A DNA stretch of 64,000 nt. It comes from Panicum virgatum (lineage: Eukaryota; Streptophyta; Magnoliopsida; Poales; Poaceae). Location: contig NC_053146.1 in assembly GCF_016808335.1 (NCBI RefSeq), positions 29,489,495 to 29,553,494 of the forward strand. Reading direction: 5' to 3'. Positions 10,673 to 22,551 of this stretch are shown one piece after another. A program made the translations under genes and the position numbers. The notes under the pieces were generated by a model that was not told where the DNA came from, did not search any database, and worked only from the letters and a program-made list of their open reading frames with translations. The first letter of the stretch is position 1. The number at the start of each line of letters is the position of its first letter.

Positions 10673-13600
10673 ACCTACCCCCCTTAAAAAGAATCTCGTC
10701 CCGAGATTGGATGATTGAATTGAGGCGGGGAAAAATGATATACCTGAGGTGGAGCTAATGAAACCCGGATAATGTCGATTAAGATAATCCTCCGTCTCCC
10801 AGGTGGCTTCTTCTTCGGTGTGATGAGACCACTGAATTTTATACATTTTTACCACCTTCCGACGAGTACCTCTCTCTTTTTGATCCAGAATTCTGAGTGG
10901 ATATTCGGTATATGAGAGATCGGGCTCCACTAAAATTTCCTGTTGATCAATGATTTCCGTAGGAACTCGAACACATTTCTTAAGTTGGGATATGTGGAAA
11001 ACATTATGGATGGCGGCAAGTCGTGAAGGAAGTCGCAAACGATAAGCCACGGGTCCACATTCTTCAATGATTTCATATGGCCCGACATAGCGAGGTGCGA
11101 GCTTACCCCTAACTCCGAAACGTTGAACGCCTCGAGTTGGAGACACTCGTAAATAGACGTGGTTACCAACCATGAACTTCAAAGGATCCCTTCTTTTATC
11201 GAAATAACTCTTTTGCCGAGACTGAGCTGCTCGGAGATTAGCTTGTACTATTTTGACTTTCTCCTCAGCCTCGACCACTAATTCGGGTCCAAATATTTGA
11301 CGTTCCCCAGTCTGAGACCAACTCAAAGGAGTTCGACACCGTCGACCATACAAGGCCTCGAAGGGTGCCATCTTCAGACTGGCCTGATAGCTGTTGTTAT
11401 AAGAAAACTCAGCCAAGGATAAACATTTGTCCCAGTTTTTGTCATAATGGATGACACATGCTCGAAGCATATCCTCAAGAATTTGATTCACCCTTTCGGT
11501 CTGTCCGTCAGTCTGTGGATGGTAAGCTGAGCTTCGAATTAATTTAGTTCCGAGAGCCTCTTGGAGTTGCTCCCAAAACCTTGCCACAAACTGAGGACCA
11601 CGATCCGATATAATTGTTTTTGGTATACCGTGTAGGCAGACAATCCGATCAATATAGATCTCAGCATATTTCTTGGCTCGATATTCAGTATGTACTGGAA
11701 TAAAATGAGCGGTCTTTGTGAGCCTATCAACAATGACCCAAATGGAATCATGGTGCTGAGAAGTATTTGGTAAGCCTACGATGAAATCCATGCTGATATC
11801 TTCCCATTTCCAAGACGGAATTGGTAGAGGTTGGAGAGTTCCAGCAACTTTCAAGTGACTAGCTTTCACTCTCTGGCAGGTGTCACATTCTGCGACATAT
11901 TTGGCAATCTCTCTCTTCATGCGAGTCCACCAAAAATTCTGTCTGAGATCTTGGTACATCTTGGTGCTACCCGGATGAATAGAAAATTTAGAGAGATGTG
12001 CTTCGTCCAGGATTTGTTTCCGCAGCTCATGATTCTTTGGAACGACTAGGCGATCCTCGAACCACAAAATCCCTTTATGGTCTACTCGGAAACACTTATA
12101 TTTATTTTCACCTTCTACTACTTTCTGCTTGATGATACCAACACTTTTGTCGTATAATTGTGCCATGATGACCTTGTCATAGAGTGTCGGTTCCACCGAA
12201 ATATGATTCAAAGAACCTTGAGGGATGATCTCCAATTTCAGCCTTTGCATTTCAGCACACAATGTGTCATTATACGACTCCACTGAAAAGCAATTGCAGT
12301 GAACCTTGCGACTGAGCGCATCGGCTACAACATTCGCCTTGCCCGGATGATAATGGACCTCCAGATCATAATCTTTGATTAATTCCAGCCATCTTCGTTG
12401 CCTCATATTCAGCTCACTTTGAGTGAAAATGTATTTGAGACTCTTATGGTCGGTATAGATATTGCAATGAGTACCCATAAGGTAGTGTCTCCAAAGCTTG
12501 AGAGCGTGAATAACGGCGGCTAGTTCAAGATCATGAGTGGGATAATTTAGCTCGTGTGGCCGAAGAGCTCGGGAAGCATAAGCTATCACCCGATTGTTTT
12601 GCATTAGAACACAACCAAGACCAGTGCCTGAAGCATCACAATAAACGTCGTATGGTTTATTGTTGTCAGGTTGAGCCAAGACTGGTGCAGTGGTTAGATG
12701 TGCTCTCAAAGTATGGAATGCTTCATCACACTTTGCGTTCCATTTAAACTTGACATCCTTCCTTAGTAGCTCTGTCATGGGCTTAGCGATTCTGGAGAAG
12801 TCCGGAATAAATCTGCGGTAATACCCCGCCAAGCCGAGAAAACTGCGGATCTGATGAACTGAAGTAGGAGGTTTCCAGTCCATCACTTCTTGTACTTTGC
12901 TGGGATCAACTGAAATGCCTTCACTAGATATAGTGTGACCCAGAAATTTGACTGTGTCCAGCCAGAATTCACACTTGGAGAATTTTGCGTACAGCTTATG
13001 ATCTCTGAGACGTTGAAGAACAATGCGCAAATGTTGCTCATGTTCTGCCTCATCTTTGGAATAGATCAGAATGTCGTCAATAAAAACCACGACAAACTTG
13101 TCAAGTTCCGGCATAAATACCGAGTTCATGAGATACATAAAATAAGCCGGAGCATTGGTGAGACCGAAAGACATAACCAAATATTCATAGAGACCATATC
13201 GGGTGGAGAAGGCGGTCTTGGGAATATCGCAAGGCCGGATTTTAATTTGATGATAACCCGAACGAAGATCAATCTTGGAGAAAATCTTTGCTCCAGCCAA
13301 TTGATCAAACAATACATCAATGCGGGGAAGTGGATATTTATTTTTGATGGTCACCGCATTGTGAGGCCGGTAATCAACACACAACCTCAGACTATCATCT
13401 TTCTTCTTTACGAACAATGCTGGACAGCCCCAAGGTGAAGCACTTGGGCGAATAAAACCCTTGTCCAACAGTTCTTGTAGCTGAATTTTTAGTTCAGCCA
13501 ATTCTTTAGGCGGCATTCGATATGGCCTTTTTGAAATAGGGGCTGTACCAGGTTGAAGTTCAATGATAAATTCGATATCCCGGTCTGGCGGCATACCAGG

Positions 13601-15208
13601 TAAATCCTCCGGAAAAACATCTACATATTCACGGACTACCGGAATATCTTCGAGACGAATATCTTTCATGGCATAGGCACAAGAGTTGTTGCATTGGTGA
13701 TGAGGTAAATATAGAACCGAATGACCATGAGTTGGAGAATTTATTTCAACGGCTCGGGAAGAGATATCTAACATTACCCCATGTCTTTTCATCCAATCCA
13801 TTCCCAGAATAATGTCCATACCTTCTAGTGGCAACAAGATTAAAGTGGTAGGAACAGTTTTACTACCCAAACTAAGTGGCGCATTATGAACGATTTGGTT
13901 GGATGCGACTTTACCACCCGGGGTAGATATCATGAATAACCCTTTTGTGTGACAGAAATCTAACCCAACCCTTGCTCCGAATTTAGAACTAATGAAGCTA
14001 TGGGATGCACCAGAATCGAATAAGATAACAGTGGGGTGTTGGTTTATAGAGAATGTACCCGACATGATTGGTGCTCCCTCAGGAAGGTCAGCAAGGTTGG
14101 TGAAGTTAAGTCGGCCCTGCCTGACTTGAATGGTTTGCCTCTTGCCCTTGTTCTGATCATTCCTGCGAGAAGCCTGCCCTTGAGATGGTCCCGCCTGGGG
14201 GCACATCTTGGCAAAGTGATCCGGACTCCCGCATCTGAAACAGCGGTTATTATTATCGGGGCGAGCGGCTGGCTGAGCATTCGGCCTAGGGCCGTTCTGC
14301 TGCTGCTGAGGTGCAAATCGAGCTTGCTGGGGAAGCCCGAATCGAGTCTGCTGCTGCTGTTGAGGAGGCCGAATAATCCAACGCCCTGGCTGAGGGGCCT
14401 TCTGAGAGGATGCGGGTGGGTTATTTTGCACAATACGATACCTCGGTGCAGAGGCACTCGAGGGTCCAGCAGGTGCCTTGCGCTTCTTTTCAGCGCGGTG
14501 TGCAGAAATCAGATCCTCCTGAGATATAGCCATATTCACCAATTCATTGAATGAGTCTGCTCGGACAAGATTTAGCCCCTCCTGTAATTTGGTACTGAGG
14601 CCTCGACGGAAGCGTTCACGCTTCTTAGCATCGGTGTCCGCGTGATGTCCAGCATATTGACACAATTGATGGAATACTTGGGCATACTGCACCACAGTAC
14701 GAGTGCCCTGAGTCAAGGCCAAGAACTCGTTGAGCTTACGGTCAAGAAGTCCAGCTGGAATATGATGATCTCGAAAAGCCAATTTGAATTCATTCCAATT
14801 CACCACATGATCAGCCGGTAGCATCCCGTGGTAATGATCCCACCACATACGAGCTGATCCGCGAAGCTGCTGCGCGGCATAGCGAGTCTTGTTCGCTTCG
14901 GAACAAGGAGTAGTCAATAGAGAAAACTTGGACTCGATCGTGCGAATCCAAGCGTCCGCGTCCAGAGGCTCATCCGCTTTATTGAACAGCGGAGGCTGAG
15001 TGCTGAGGAAATCTTGGTAGCTCGCCTCTTGTGCGTGATGAGCATGATGCCCACCCCGCGGTTGTTGCTGAGCTTGAACCAACTGCCGCAAAATCTCTGT
15101 CTGGGCAGCAAGAACCTCAGCAATACCCACTGGTGGAGGAGGTGGAGGTGGATCGCCATTCCCTCCGGCTCCAAAACCACTAGGGGTGCCTCGAGTTGAT
15201 CCAACCAT
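10601..15208 (-). CDS. Element A gag-pol polyprotein, intact, 1535 aa, with chromodomain
   Basis: One uninterrupted frame encodes all functions. Visible parts, with approximate residues: proline-rich N terminus; gag domain about 60-235; CCHC zinc knuckle 323-336 ([14 protein letters not shown]); protease LFDSGA 396-401; RT with Asp647 ([10 protein letters not shown]) and FIDD 709-712; RNase H with Asp858, Glu895, Asp920 and Asp963; integrase zinc site His1071, His1078, Cys1108 and Cys1111; catalytic Asp1141, Asp1202 and Glu1238; GPY motif near 1375; chromodomain about 1437-1482. Chromodomains steer integration towards histone-marked heterochromatin (family knowledge). The ATG at 15208 follows a TTTCAG. 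There is no stop before the polypurine tract, so the frame runs about 24 codons into the 3' LTR. All key residues seen are present, so the protein may be functional. Confidence 0.95.
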   Translation of the reverse strand: MVGSTRGTPSGFGAGGNGDPPPPPPPVGIAEVLAAQTEILRQLVQAQQQPRGGHHAHHAQEASYQDFLSTQPPLFNKADEPLDADAWIRTIESKFSLLTTPCSEANKTRYAAQQLRGSARMWWDHYHGMLPADHVVNWNEFKLAFRDHHIPAGLLDRKLNEFLALTQGTRTVVQYAQVFHQLCQYAGHHADTDAKKRERFRRGLSTKLQEGLNLVRADSFNELVNMAISQEDLISAHRAEKKRKAPAGPSSASAPRYRIVQNNPPASSQKAPQPGRWIIRPPQQQQQTRFGLPQQARFAPQQQQNGPRPNAQPAARPDNNNRCFRCGSPDHFAKMCPQAGPSQGQASRRNDQNKGKRQTIQVRQGRLNFTNLADLPEGAPIMSGTFSINQHPTVILFDSGASHSFISSKFGARVGLDFCHTKGLFMISTPGGKVASNQIVHNAPLSLGSKTVPTTLILLPLEGMDIILGMDWMKRHGVMLDISSRAVEINSPTHGHSVLYLPHHQCNNSCAYAMKDIRLEDIPVVREYVDVFPEDLPGMPPDRDIEFIIELQPGTAPISKRPYRMPPKELAELKIQLQELLDKGFIRPSASPWGCPALFVKKKDDSLRLCVDYRPHNAVTIKNKYPLPRIDVLFDQLAGAKIFSKIDLRSGYHQIKIRPCDIPKTAFSTRYGLYEYLVMSFGLTNAPAYFMYLMNSVFMPELDKFVVVFIDDILIYSKDEAEHEQHLRIVLQRLRDHKLYAKFSKCEFWLDTVKFLGHTISSEGISVDPSKVQEVMDWKPPTSVHQIRSFLGLAGYYRRFIPDFSRIAKPMTELLRKDVKFKWNAKCDEAFHTLRAHLTTAPVLAQPDNNKPYDVYCDASGTGLGCVLMQNNRVIAYASRALRPHELNYPTHDLELAAVIHALKLWRHYLMGTHCNIYTDHKSLKYIFTQSELNMRQRRWLELIKDYDLEVHYHPGKANVVADALSRKVHCNCFSVESYNDTLCAEMQRLKLEIIPQGSLNHISVEPTLYDKVIMAQLYDKSVGIIKQKVVEGENKYKCFRVDHKGILWFEDRLVVPKNHELRKQILDEAHLSKFSIHPGSTKMYQDLRQNFWWTRMKREIAKYVAECDTCQRVKASHLKVAGTLQPLPIPSWKWEDISMDFIVGLPNTSQHHDSIWVIVDRLTKTAHFIPVHTEYRAKKYAEIYIDRIVCLHGIPKTIISDRGPQFVARFWEQLQEALGTKLIRSSAYHPQTDGQTERVNQILEDMLRACVIHYDKNWDKCLSLAEFSYNNSYQASLKMAPFEALYGRRCRTPLSWSQTGERQIFGPELVVEAEEKVKIVQANLRAAQSRQKSYFDKRRDPLKFMVGNHVYLRVSPTRGVQRFGVRGKLAPRYVGPYEIIEECGPVAYRLRLPSRLAAIHNVFHISQLKKCVRVPTEIIDQQEILVEPDLSYTEYPLRILDQKERGTRRKVVKMYKIQWSHHTEEEATWETEDYLNRHYPGFISSTSGISFFPASIQSSNLGTRFFLRGVGCDTSGVSTFKYNQCTLAKVKIKI
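10673..10687 (-). other. Polypurine tract of element A
   Basis: The minus strand reads AAGGGGGGTAGGT directly before the 3' LTR. This is the usual primer for plus-strand DNA synthesis. An identical tract follows the right LTR at 22552. Confidence 0.85.
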
Positions 15209-15862
15209 CTGAAATGTGAGTACTTTTGCATTAGGCTCATCATTATCATCATTTCAAATGGAATATACATCTCAAAATGACATGGAAATACTGGAAATTG
15301 CTTAATCCGGTTGTGCAGCAAAACCAGCGATACAAAAACGCTCATAACTGGAGTTCGGTACATGATATGGACTTGAAATTTTTACAAGAGATAGGAAATT
15401 TCATGATCTACAACTTTGGTAGTCATCACAAAGTCAGATTTCCAGAGTAGGTTAGTCAAAAAATTCAATTACTCCTCCTCTGGTTTTTCTGCTTCACAGA
15501 AAACAGAGCTTCTGTAATTTGCGATTATCTCCTGCAATACCAATCCGTTTGGGCTGAAATTTTGCTAGCAGGTTCCTGATGAAATTTGGAACAACTTTGG
15601 TATTCAACTCAGGAGCTAAATCCGAAAGGAAAAGAGGATAAAAATTCGAACTAACTGCTGCCTTCAGCTTTTTGCAGATCACTGATCATTAACACTAGTA
15701 GCATTTGGGATTCATTACATCCATCGTTCTCTCATTTCTACTTGGTCACTCCTAACATCAGTACTAAGGGGGTTACTCAACTCTAAGTTAGCCTAGTAGC
15801 CATGATCCAAAAGTAGGCCACACTAAGAGGAGTCTACAAAAGCTAAGAAACAGCGCCTCGGT
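15209..15862 (-). other. Element A spacer between ORF0 and gag
   Basis: About 650 bp of AT-rich leader lies between the ORF0 stop and the gag start. No ORF of note was found. The TTTCAG just before the gag ATG resembles a splice acceptor, so gag could be reached on a spliced RNA that skips ORF0; this is inference. Confidence 0.5.
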
Positions 15863-16762
15863 CTACATGTTGACCGATGCCTCACTCGCCGCGGGAGTGT
15901 GAACCTCAACCGGTGCTGGCTGCGGCGCCTGGTCCTCGGAGTCCATCTCTGAAACGCCCTCTATCTCCTGGGGCTCATCCTCCTCGTCCACCTGCATCTC
16001 GTCGGGAGGTGCGTGAAGGGCATCCTGCGCGTGCTGTATCGCGTGGAGCTGCCCCTGAGCCTCGTCCATCTCAAGCTGCAGGTCGTGAAACTGGTCCTCC
16101 AGGAAGTTGATCGTAGCGTCACGATCCGACACAGTGTCCTGAAGCTCGTGAACCTGGCCGTGGAGCTGGGCGATAAGAGTAGTCCTGCTCTCGAGCTCGG
16201 TACTAGCCTCCTGAAGCTGCCCATCTCTCAGCTGGACCGCCAGGTGCAAGGCCTGAGCGTGGTCCACCAACTGAGCGACGGCGTAACTCTGGTAGGTGTG
16301 AAGTCTGTAAAGGCCGTCCAAGCACATCGCTGTCGTCCGAAGGGCCCCGACCGGGTCAAGGGTAGCGACCACGTCCACGTGTGCCATCCGGTCGAGCCAA
16401 AGCGGGTCTGCCGGGTCAGGTGCAGGGAACAACCCGAACGCGGTCAGAACCACCTCCAGAGGGTGCGAAGAGCAAAAAGCGGTCATCACCCTCATGGCGG
16501 TAAGCTCCCAGGTGTCCAGCAGGTAGTGGCCGACCATCTGAGTCACGATCGGCTCCCACCCATTGAGCGGGTGCTGTGGGATCACCATCGTCACACTGCA
16601 ACGACGAACTCCGTCCTCCACAAACTCGTGGCCATCGTAAACCGGTGGCTGGAGGTAACCGGCTGCACTCAAAAGCTCCCAAAGACGGCGGGGAAACCCG
16701 TCCCAGTGCAGGCAAGCGGAGTGCACGTGTCCCTGCGCGTCAACGACCAGCAGCTCTTCCAT
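15863..16762 (-). CDS. ORF0-like protein upstream of gag in element A (299 aa)
   Basis: An intact frame with the same orientation as gag sits inside the leader. The first ATG is at 16762, just after a GGGACAG that looks like a splice acceptor. The N-terminal half has tryptophan-containing segments (HWDGFPRRLWELL and PLNGWEPIVTQM). The middle and C-terminal third form a long coiled coil (about residues 160-250), and the C terminus is acidic (EEDEPQEIEG). The rice Tekay-type elements RIRE3 and RIRE8 are reported to carry an extra ORF0 before gag; position and size fit, but I cannot confirm homology. Function is unknown. The absence of stops over 300 codons in a leader argues for selection or recent insertion. 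Confidence 0.75.
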   Translation of the reverse strand: MEELLVVDAQGHVHSACLHWDGFPRRLWELLSAAGYLQPPVYDGHEFVEDGVRRCSVTMVIPQHPLNGWEPIVTQMVGHYLLDTWELTAMRVMTAFCSSHPLEVVLTAFGLFPAPDPADPLWLDRMAHVDVVATLDPVGALRTTAMCLDGLYRLHTYQSYAVAQLVDHAQALHLAVQLRDGQLQEASTELESRTTLIAQLHGQVHELQDTVSDRDATINFLEDQFHDLQLEMDEAQGQLHAIQHAQDALHAPPDEMQVDEEDEPQEIEGVSEMDSEDQAPQPAPVEVHTPAASEASVNM

Positions 16763-18148
16763 CTGTCCCAACAAAAGACCGATGGATCAGCTGATGGTAA
16801 CAAGAACTACTAACTCTGGAATAGTGAAAGAAATGGCCAAAACTGTAGAGAACTTGCTTCAAAAATTCTCAAAAATTTACACAAGATCCCTCTGATATTA
16901 AGGAACAATTCATCTAGTCACCACTAAGATCAATTCGGACTCCATGGGGGTGATATGATCAGGTATTCGGAGTGACGTCAACCAGGAAAACTGAGTGTCC
17001 AGAGAGGGTGTATTTTGACTATAACTCTCAACCTAGACGTCAAAAATTCTTCAAATTTTTATGGTAAGCTCATCATTTAGTTGTCTACAACTTTCATGTT
17101 GAACGATTTTTAGTTTGAGCAACTTATAAAGGTCGAAAAATTTCAGTTGTATAGACGGTTCAGAGTTAACAGTTTTACACAGGGTTGATCCAAAAATACA
17201 AATACCATGCTAGAAGGCTTCAAAAATTTTCAAATTTTTACAGCAGCTTGATAACTTAGGAAACATCATTTAGTCTTACTACCCCAAGTCGATTTGAGTG
17301 ACTTAACAGAAGGTTAAAATTCTTGGAAACCAGGTTGCAGACTTTCTGGATGCTCCTTAGGATAGTGTTTTAACTGATTTGCTTGCGATTTCCCCAGAGA
17401 TTTATTTGCTAATCTTTTTGAGAATGAATGCAAAACCTATACGTCCTCACCAAGGAAAAATTGCCAAGTAATCTTGGTCTTACGCAATGACTTTGGTGGC
17501 ATACATATTACGTCTCTCACTATATAGCTACTCGATATAGCTAGATAGCCTATAATTCGATTTCGAGTTAGCGTACCTGCAGAAGATTGACAGTATATAA
17601 AATGAACCTTTCGTGCCAGCACTCACGAAAGCGTCCCCATACATTACCGATCACTATAGAATCGGCATCCATACCATTACCGCCGTATGGACAACGTTAA
17701 GCATACGTTATCGAAACAACGTATTGACTGAGTACCGTCTTTGACGGGGAATTGAATTCCAATTTCGAACCATTACTCCCCATATACTCAACCGAAGTTG
17801 GTATATGGGCAGCAGCTCAAGTAGGCCACTGCTTGAGCTCCAGCGTTCGGCTCGCATCACCGACGGGAAGGTCAGACTCCCTCAGCTGACTGAGTAAGCA
17901 TACCTCCGCGGCGGTGATGTAGTTGCAGAATTTAAATTGCGGAATTTAAATACTGAAAAGTAATGTGCTGGAAGTTAGCCATACAAAATAAGCCACCTGA
18001 TTATACCCATAAGATTCCCTAGGGCTTTACGTCCTAGACTTGTCCTTGGAGATCCTAAACTCTTTCAAAAACTTTAGTAGCTTTGAAGTCAAGTTTTAAG
18101 TTGTTGTTGTGAAAACCGAGGTTGCCATCCCTGGTAGGCTGTCTGCGA
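16763..18148 (-). other. Element A 5' leader, non-coding
   Basis: About 1.4 kb between the primer-binding site and ORF0. It is AT-rich with short open frames only. It presumably holds packaging signals. No conserved motif was recognised. Confidence 0.5.
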
Positions 18149-18160
18149 GCTCTGATGCCA
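18149..18160 (-). other. Primer-binding site of element A
   Basis: The minus strand reads TGGCATCAGAGC, one base from the standard initiator-Met tRNA site. It lies two bases inside the 5' LTR end at 18163. Confidence 0.9.
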
Positions 18161-18162
18161 GC

Positions 18163-21100
18163 TGTGGCGGAACCACCCAAAACTACTGGGCCTGGGTGCA
18201 CTGATCTTCGTTGCTAAGCAACTCTGACCCAATTTGGCACTCACCGGTAGTTCCTCGAGTGAAGCCTCGATAAAAGCCACGCTATTCCAGGATCAGCAGA
18301 CAACACTCACACGAAGGTGAGCCCAGAGATTACAACACAAACCATTTCATACATCTCAGAGTGATTGCAGCGGAAAGAAAATTTATTACAAACCATGTTC
18401 AGACTAGTGAAGTACTACGGAGATCCAGCTCCTCAAATTATTTAAGTCTCAAAGTTCAGCGGACGCATTAAAAGATAACTAACGAAATAACGTGACGCAT
18501 CGGTAAAGCCCGTACGAATGCGTCACTCAGCGGGAGGGTGATTAGCACCAGCTGAAGGGCCATCCCACTCAACAGACCAACCCTGGAGGCAGAGTGCAAG
18601 GCCAAGTAAGACTCGCAAACAGATCTTCAAAGTTAGTACCTGAAAAACAGTGCCACAAGCAAGGCTGAGTATACTAATACTCAGCAAGACTGACCCGTCT
18701 CCGGATATAACATAGTCCGATAGCTAGACATGCAAGCTTTTTGGTTGGTAAGGTTTGTTTGCCAAAAATGCCGCTAAGTGTTGATCCTTACTTTCGGGTT
18801 TTACTTAGCCAGATTCTAGTGGAATTAACCATTCTAAATTTGCAACTAACTCTACTCAAACATGGTAGAGCAACCATTTAATCAACCAGCAGTATTTTCA
18901 TCATCGTATTCCACTTGTTACTCTATATGACCGAAATCATTAAGCAATCTCATGCCGTGAGAGGCGGACGATTCTGAATCGAATTTCAACCTGGCCAGGG
19001 GAACCTAGACCACACGCATGGGGATCGACTTCGCTCCCGCCCACGCTACTTTTCCCCTTTCTTTCCAGTCCGTGGATCCGGAACACCCTCCCCGACTACA
19101 GAGTCCGACCACTCTGCACCCGTACGTCGCGACATAAAAATAAACCCTACTTCTACCAGGAGGGTGCGAGATCGTTCCACTCGCCGGTCCAATCAAGTAC
19201 TTAAGCTTACCGATTACCATATTTCTCGGTATGTGGCTAGTACTTTCAAACGCTTAACAAAATGAGCCACACACCTCGACCTTAGCCATTTTTGACTACA
19301 CCAGCGGGGTATCACAACTACACAACCCCGCCCGTTGTCCTTATATTTCAGCAGGAATTAAAGTAAGTCAACTCCTATAATCTCGCGAAAGGCAGGAAAC
19401 CTCTCGACTTTTACCGTACCTAGTTAGCGGGGCAACTAGTCGAGAAAAAGATCCGGATAACAACATAGGTACCTAGGGATCATGCACCTAAGGTTTTCGA
19501 TCAACTCCTAGAAAACGTAAATGCACAATAAAAATTATTACAACATATACAAATAGTAAGATGAATATAATGCGTAAAATAATGGGATTATGCACCGGGG
19601 CTTGCCTTCTTGGGCACTGTCAGACAGAAAAGCTTCTGGGGCTTGGCCCAGGTCTTGAGACAAGTTAGTACAGTTCAAGGAGACCTCCTGATCCGCACGA
19701 GAGTCCGCGGGCACCAGTTCGTAGTCTCCGTCCGCGATATTAATCGTTTCTATATGCCATGCAAGATTATGAGTTATTCATGGATAACAATTTCTTTCCT
19801 TCACGATAAAGTTGTAGTCCACGAAAGTTAATTTAGTGATGATTTCACATTTCATTGCAAGGGCAATCGTTTATAGAGTAGCAAACATAACTAAGGTTAT
19901 TCATGAATGAGTGGGGTTTTGGGTTTTTATTTTTAATTTCAACACATAACATGCTTTCATTATTCCTTAACAACACAACTACTAAAGAGCTAGTGATGAA
20001 ACACTAAAGTAACTCAGATTCAAACTTGAACATTCATGGTATAAATTTCAGCATCTACCATAGAGCAAAAACTATAACTATTCATGCAAGTGGATTACTC
20101 TAGTTACTTCATATTTTTGTACAGAATGTTCAACATGGATTCTGGTGCTACAAATTTGATACAAGCAACTTCAAAGCATAAACTCAGTACTGAAATTTTT
20201 CCAGATTTTATACACTTATATAGCAGAGGTGATAAAAAGAATAAAAACAGCAAGCCATTAACAAGGATTAATTCTACAGAAAGTTTTACTAAGGATTTGG
20301 TTCTCAAATTTTTACCAGAGACTAGTCCTGAGTTAAACATACTCCAGAAAATTTTTCAGGATTTAACTCACTATGATAAATTAGTTATTCAGTTAACTTA
20401 ACATGAGTTTGAATAAATTTCTCAAGATGCATTTGACCAGTATTGCATCTGAACTTTTTATCACACGTAGAACATACTCTAAACAAGATCATGCCCAAAA
20501 ATAAAGATCAGAAACATTGTAGATTACTCAGAACAAAAATATTAAATCTAGCCCTAAGATGCTAAGCATGATTATTCACCAAGGCAAAACTCAGTAAATG
20601 CAGCTCAAAATTCTTAGACAGGAACACAGAGCTAAAAAGAGACTCCAGAAATAAACATGGATTTTTCTGAGCATAAGAACTATATATAAGGAATTAAGTT
20701 GATAAGACAAGCATAAATCATGGTATAAAGCAAATGAATTCTACTAAATTTGAAATTTTGAGATTTGCAGAGATTCAGTGGCACAAGGCTGTAGTAAAAT
20801 TTTCAGAGCAAGTTCATGTACATATTTTCCAGAATTAAATCGAGAATGCTAACAACAGATTAGAGAATCTTGATTGTTCTAACCTGATAACTGTTTTGGT
20901 TTGGTGTCATCTTTTTACTGTGATCTTAGCATCCCATTAGTTATAACATATCCAAAAATCAAGGTCATTTGATGAGCAGAACTTCATGAACATGCATAAG
21001 GTGATTTTCTTAATCTTTTCCCTAGATTAAATTCGGTTGAGTTTCTGCAAATGTGAATGTTACAAAATTTGTAGATTTTGTTACAAGCATTCCAGATCAG

Positions 21101-22551
21101 TAGAGTTTGCATTTTTCTGATTTTTCTGTGATTTGTTTCGCATTTTAGAAGTTCACTGGTATACACTGTAAAACTTGCAGAGACACCCTTGAACGAAAAA
21201 AAGAAATTACAACCGGGTCCTTCGCCGGCCTTCTCCGCCGTGGCATCTTGCCGGTGGTGTTCTGCGGTGCAGGGCTTACCGGGGCTGCCACGGGGAGGCG
21301 CGTGGGGGAGAAAGGATCGAGGAACACCTACCCTGGTCGACGTTCGAGCGTTTGGTGCACGGGTTCAAGCTCGTCGGCGTTGATGGCGGGTCGGTTGTTC
21401 GGTTCGCCGGCGCTGGAGGCGAAGGAGGGCTCGGGGTAGGGGAACAAGGTGTGCACGAGCACCGCGTGAGCTCGTGGATGCTTCTGGGGTAGCTGTCGGG
21501 CTCGGTCTTCTCCGGAGCTGGCCGGTCCGCGGTGAGCCTGAGCTCGCCGGCGGCGGCGCAAAAGGGGAACGGCTTCGGGAGGGGGTTTGGATTCGATTCC
21601 GCGCGCGTGGAGCTTAACTGGGAGGTGGCGAAGCTGCTGTGGTGGTCAGAGGGGGCAATGTGGGGCTGGGCTAGCCGGTCCGCGAGAGCTGGATCTCGGC
21701 GGCCATGGCGGAGCGGCGGGAGGAGGAAGAAGGGGAAGAAGGGGCGCGACTGTGGGGGTTCTGGGGGTCTTTATAGGCCAAAGAGCTCCTGGGTGAGGAA
21801 TGGAGTGACTGGGGGCGGTCGATTTGGCCTGGGCGAGTCGACGGCGAGCGGGCGGAGGAGGCAGCGGCGCGGCGCATGGCGGAGGGTGTCGTGGCGGCAC
21901 GGGGAGCGGCCTGGGACGCGTGTGCGCGCGAGGAGATGCCAAGGGGCGGGCCAGGTGGCGCTAAACGGTTTCCCCGGGTCCATTTGGCCGCGGGCGCGCG
22001 GTGGACGAAGTCCACCGGCGGCGTACGGCGGGCGGCGCGAACAGAGCAGGCCGGAAAAGAGAGAGATGGAGATAAGGGCATATTTGTGATTTCTGAAATT
22101 CCAGGGACCTCTCGGTAAACTAAAATTATCTCCTAATTGGAGGGCTCAAATGGAAAAGTGTTGAATACCACTTTTGCATAACTTTTCAAGATCTACAACT
22201 TTTGTGTTATGCAAATTTTCATTTGAAACTCACATTTTGAACTATTGGTATATGTGCATATTTGCACAAAAGGACTTTAGTTTTATTCAATTTTTGACTT
22301 GATTTTGGCTGAAGTTCAATTGAGCACATGTCAATTGAAACACCTCTCATGAGCCAACAAAAATTTGTGCACATTTTTTTTAGTTAAATTTTGAGTAGCT
22401 TTTCACTCCTTTCTCTTTTTCCTTTAATTTCTTTTGTATGATTTGTATTTTATTTGGTCCTTCTCTTTGAATTAATTTCTCAAATCTTTATTTTAACTTT
22501 AGCTAAGGTACATTGATTGTATTTAAAAGTACTGACACCTGAGGTGTCACA
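18163..22551 (-). mobile_element. Element A 5' LTR (right copy)
   Basis: 4389 bp, nearly identical to 6280-10672 (about 30 substitutions or small indels noted). It contains the same TATA box at 21770-21775. It is also the 3' LTR of the truncated copy that follows at 22552-24180, since a polypurine tract and pol end adjoin it on the right. Confidence 0.93.
21770..21775 (-). promoter_or_regulatory. TATA box in element A 5' LTR
   Basis: The minus-strand TATAAA matches the copy at 9891-9896. In the 5' LTR it would drive the genomic RNA of element A leftwards through ORF0 and gag-pol. Confidence 0.6.

Larger units (their letters stand above)
6280..22551 (-). mobile_element. Element A: complete Tekay-type Ty3/gypsy chromovirus
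   Basis: A is bounded by two 4.4 kb LTRs starting with TG and ending with CA. It has a primer-binding site, polypurine tract, leader with ORF0 and one intact gag-pol frame that ends in a chromodomain. Gene order is gag, protease, RT, RNase H, integrase (gypsy type). The LTRs show about 30 differences by eye over about 4.39 kb, so the insertion is recent. The left flank is copia LTR. The 5 bp before 6280 (CTCTC) have no partner on the right, because the right LTR runs straight into another copy of A's internal region. Confidence 0.93.

Noticed and set aside
14036..14554. A 172-codon plus-strand frame opposite gag of element A
   Set aside because: It is the shadow of the gag-pol coding strand. 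Gag has a recognised domain and zinc knuckle; the opposite frame has none.
16013..16813. A 266-codon plus-strand frame opposite ORF0
   Set aside because: It could compete with ORF0, but ORF0 agrees in strand and position with gag and with the reported ORF0 class, has an ATG behind an acceptor-like site and a coherent coiled coil. The plus frame is taken as its shadow.
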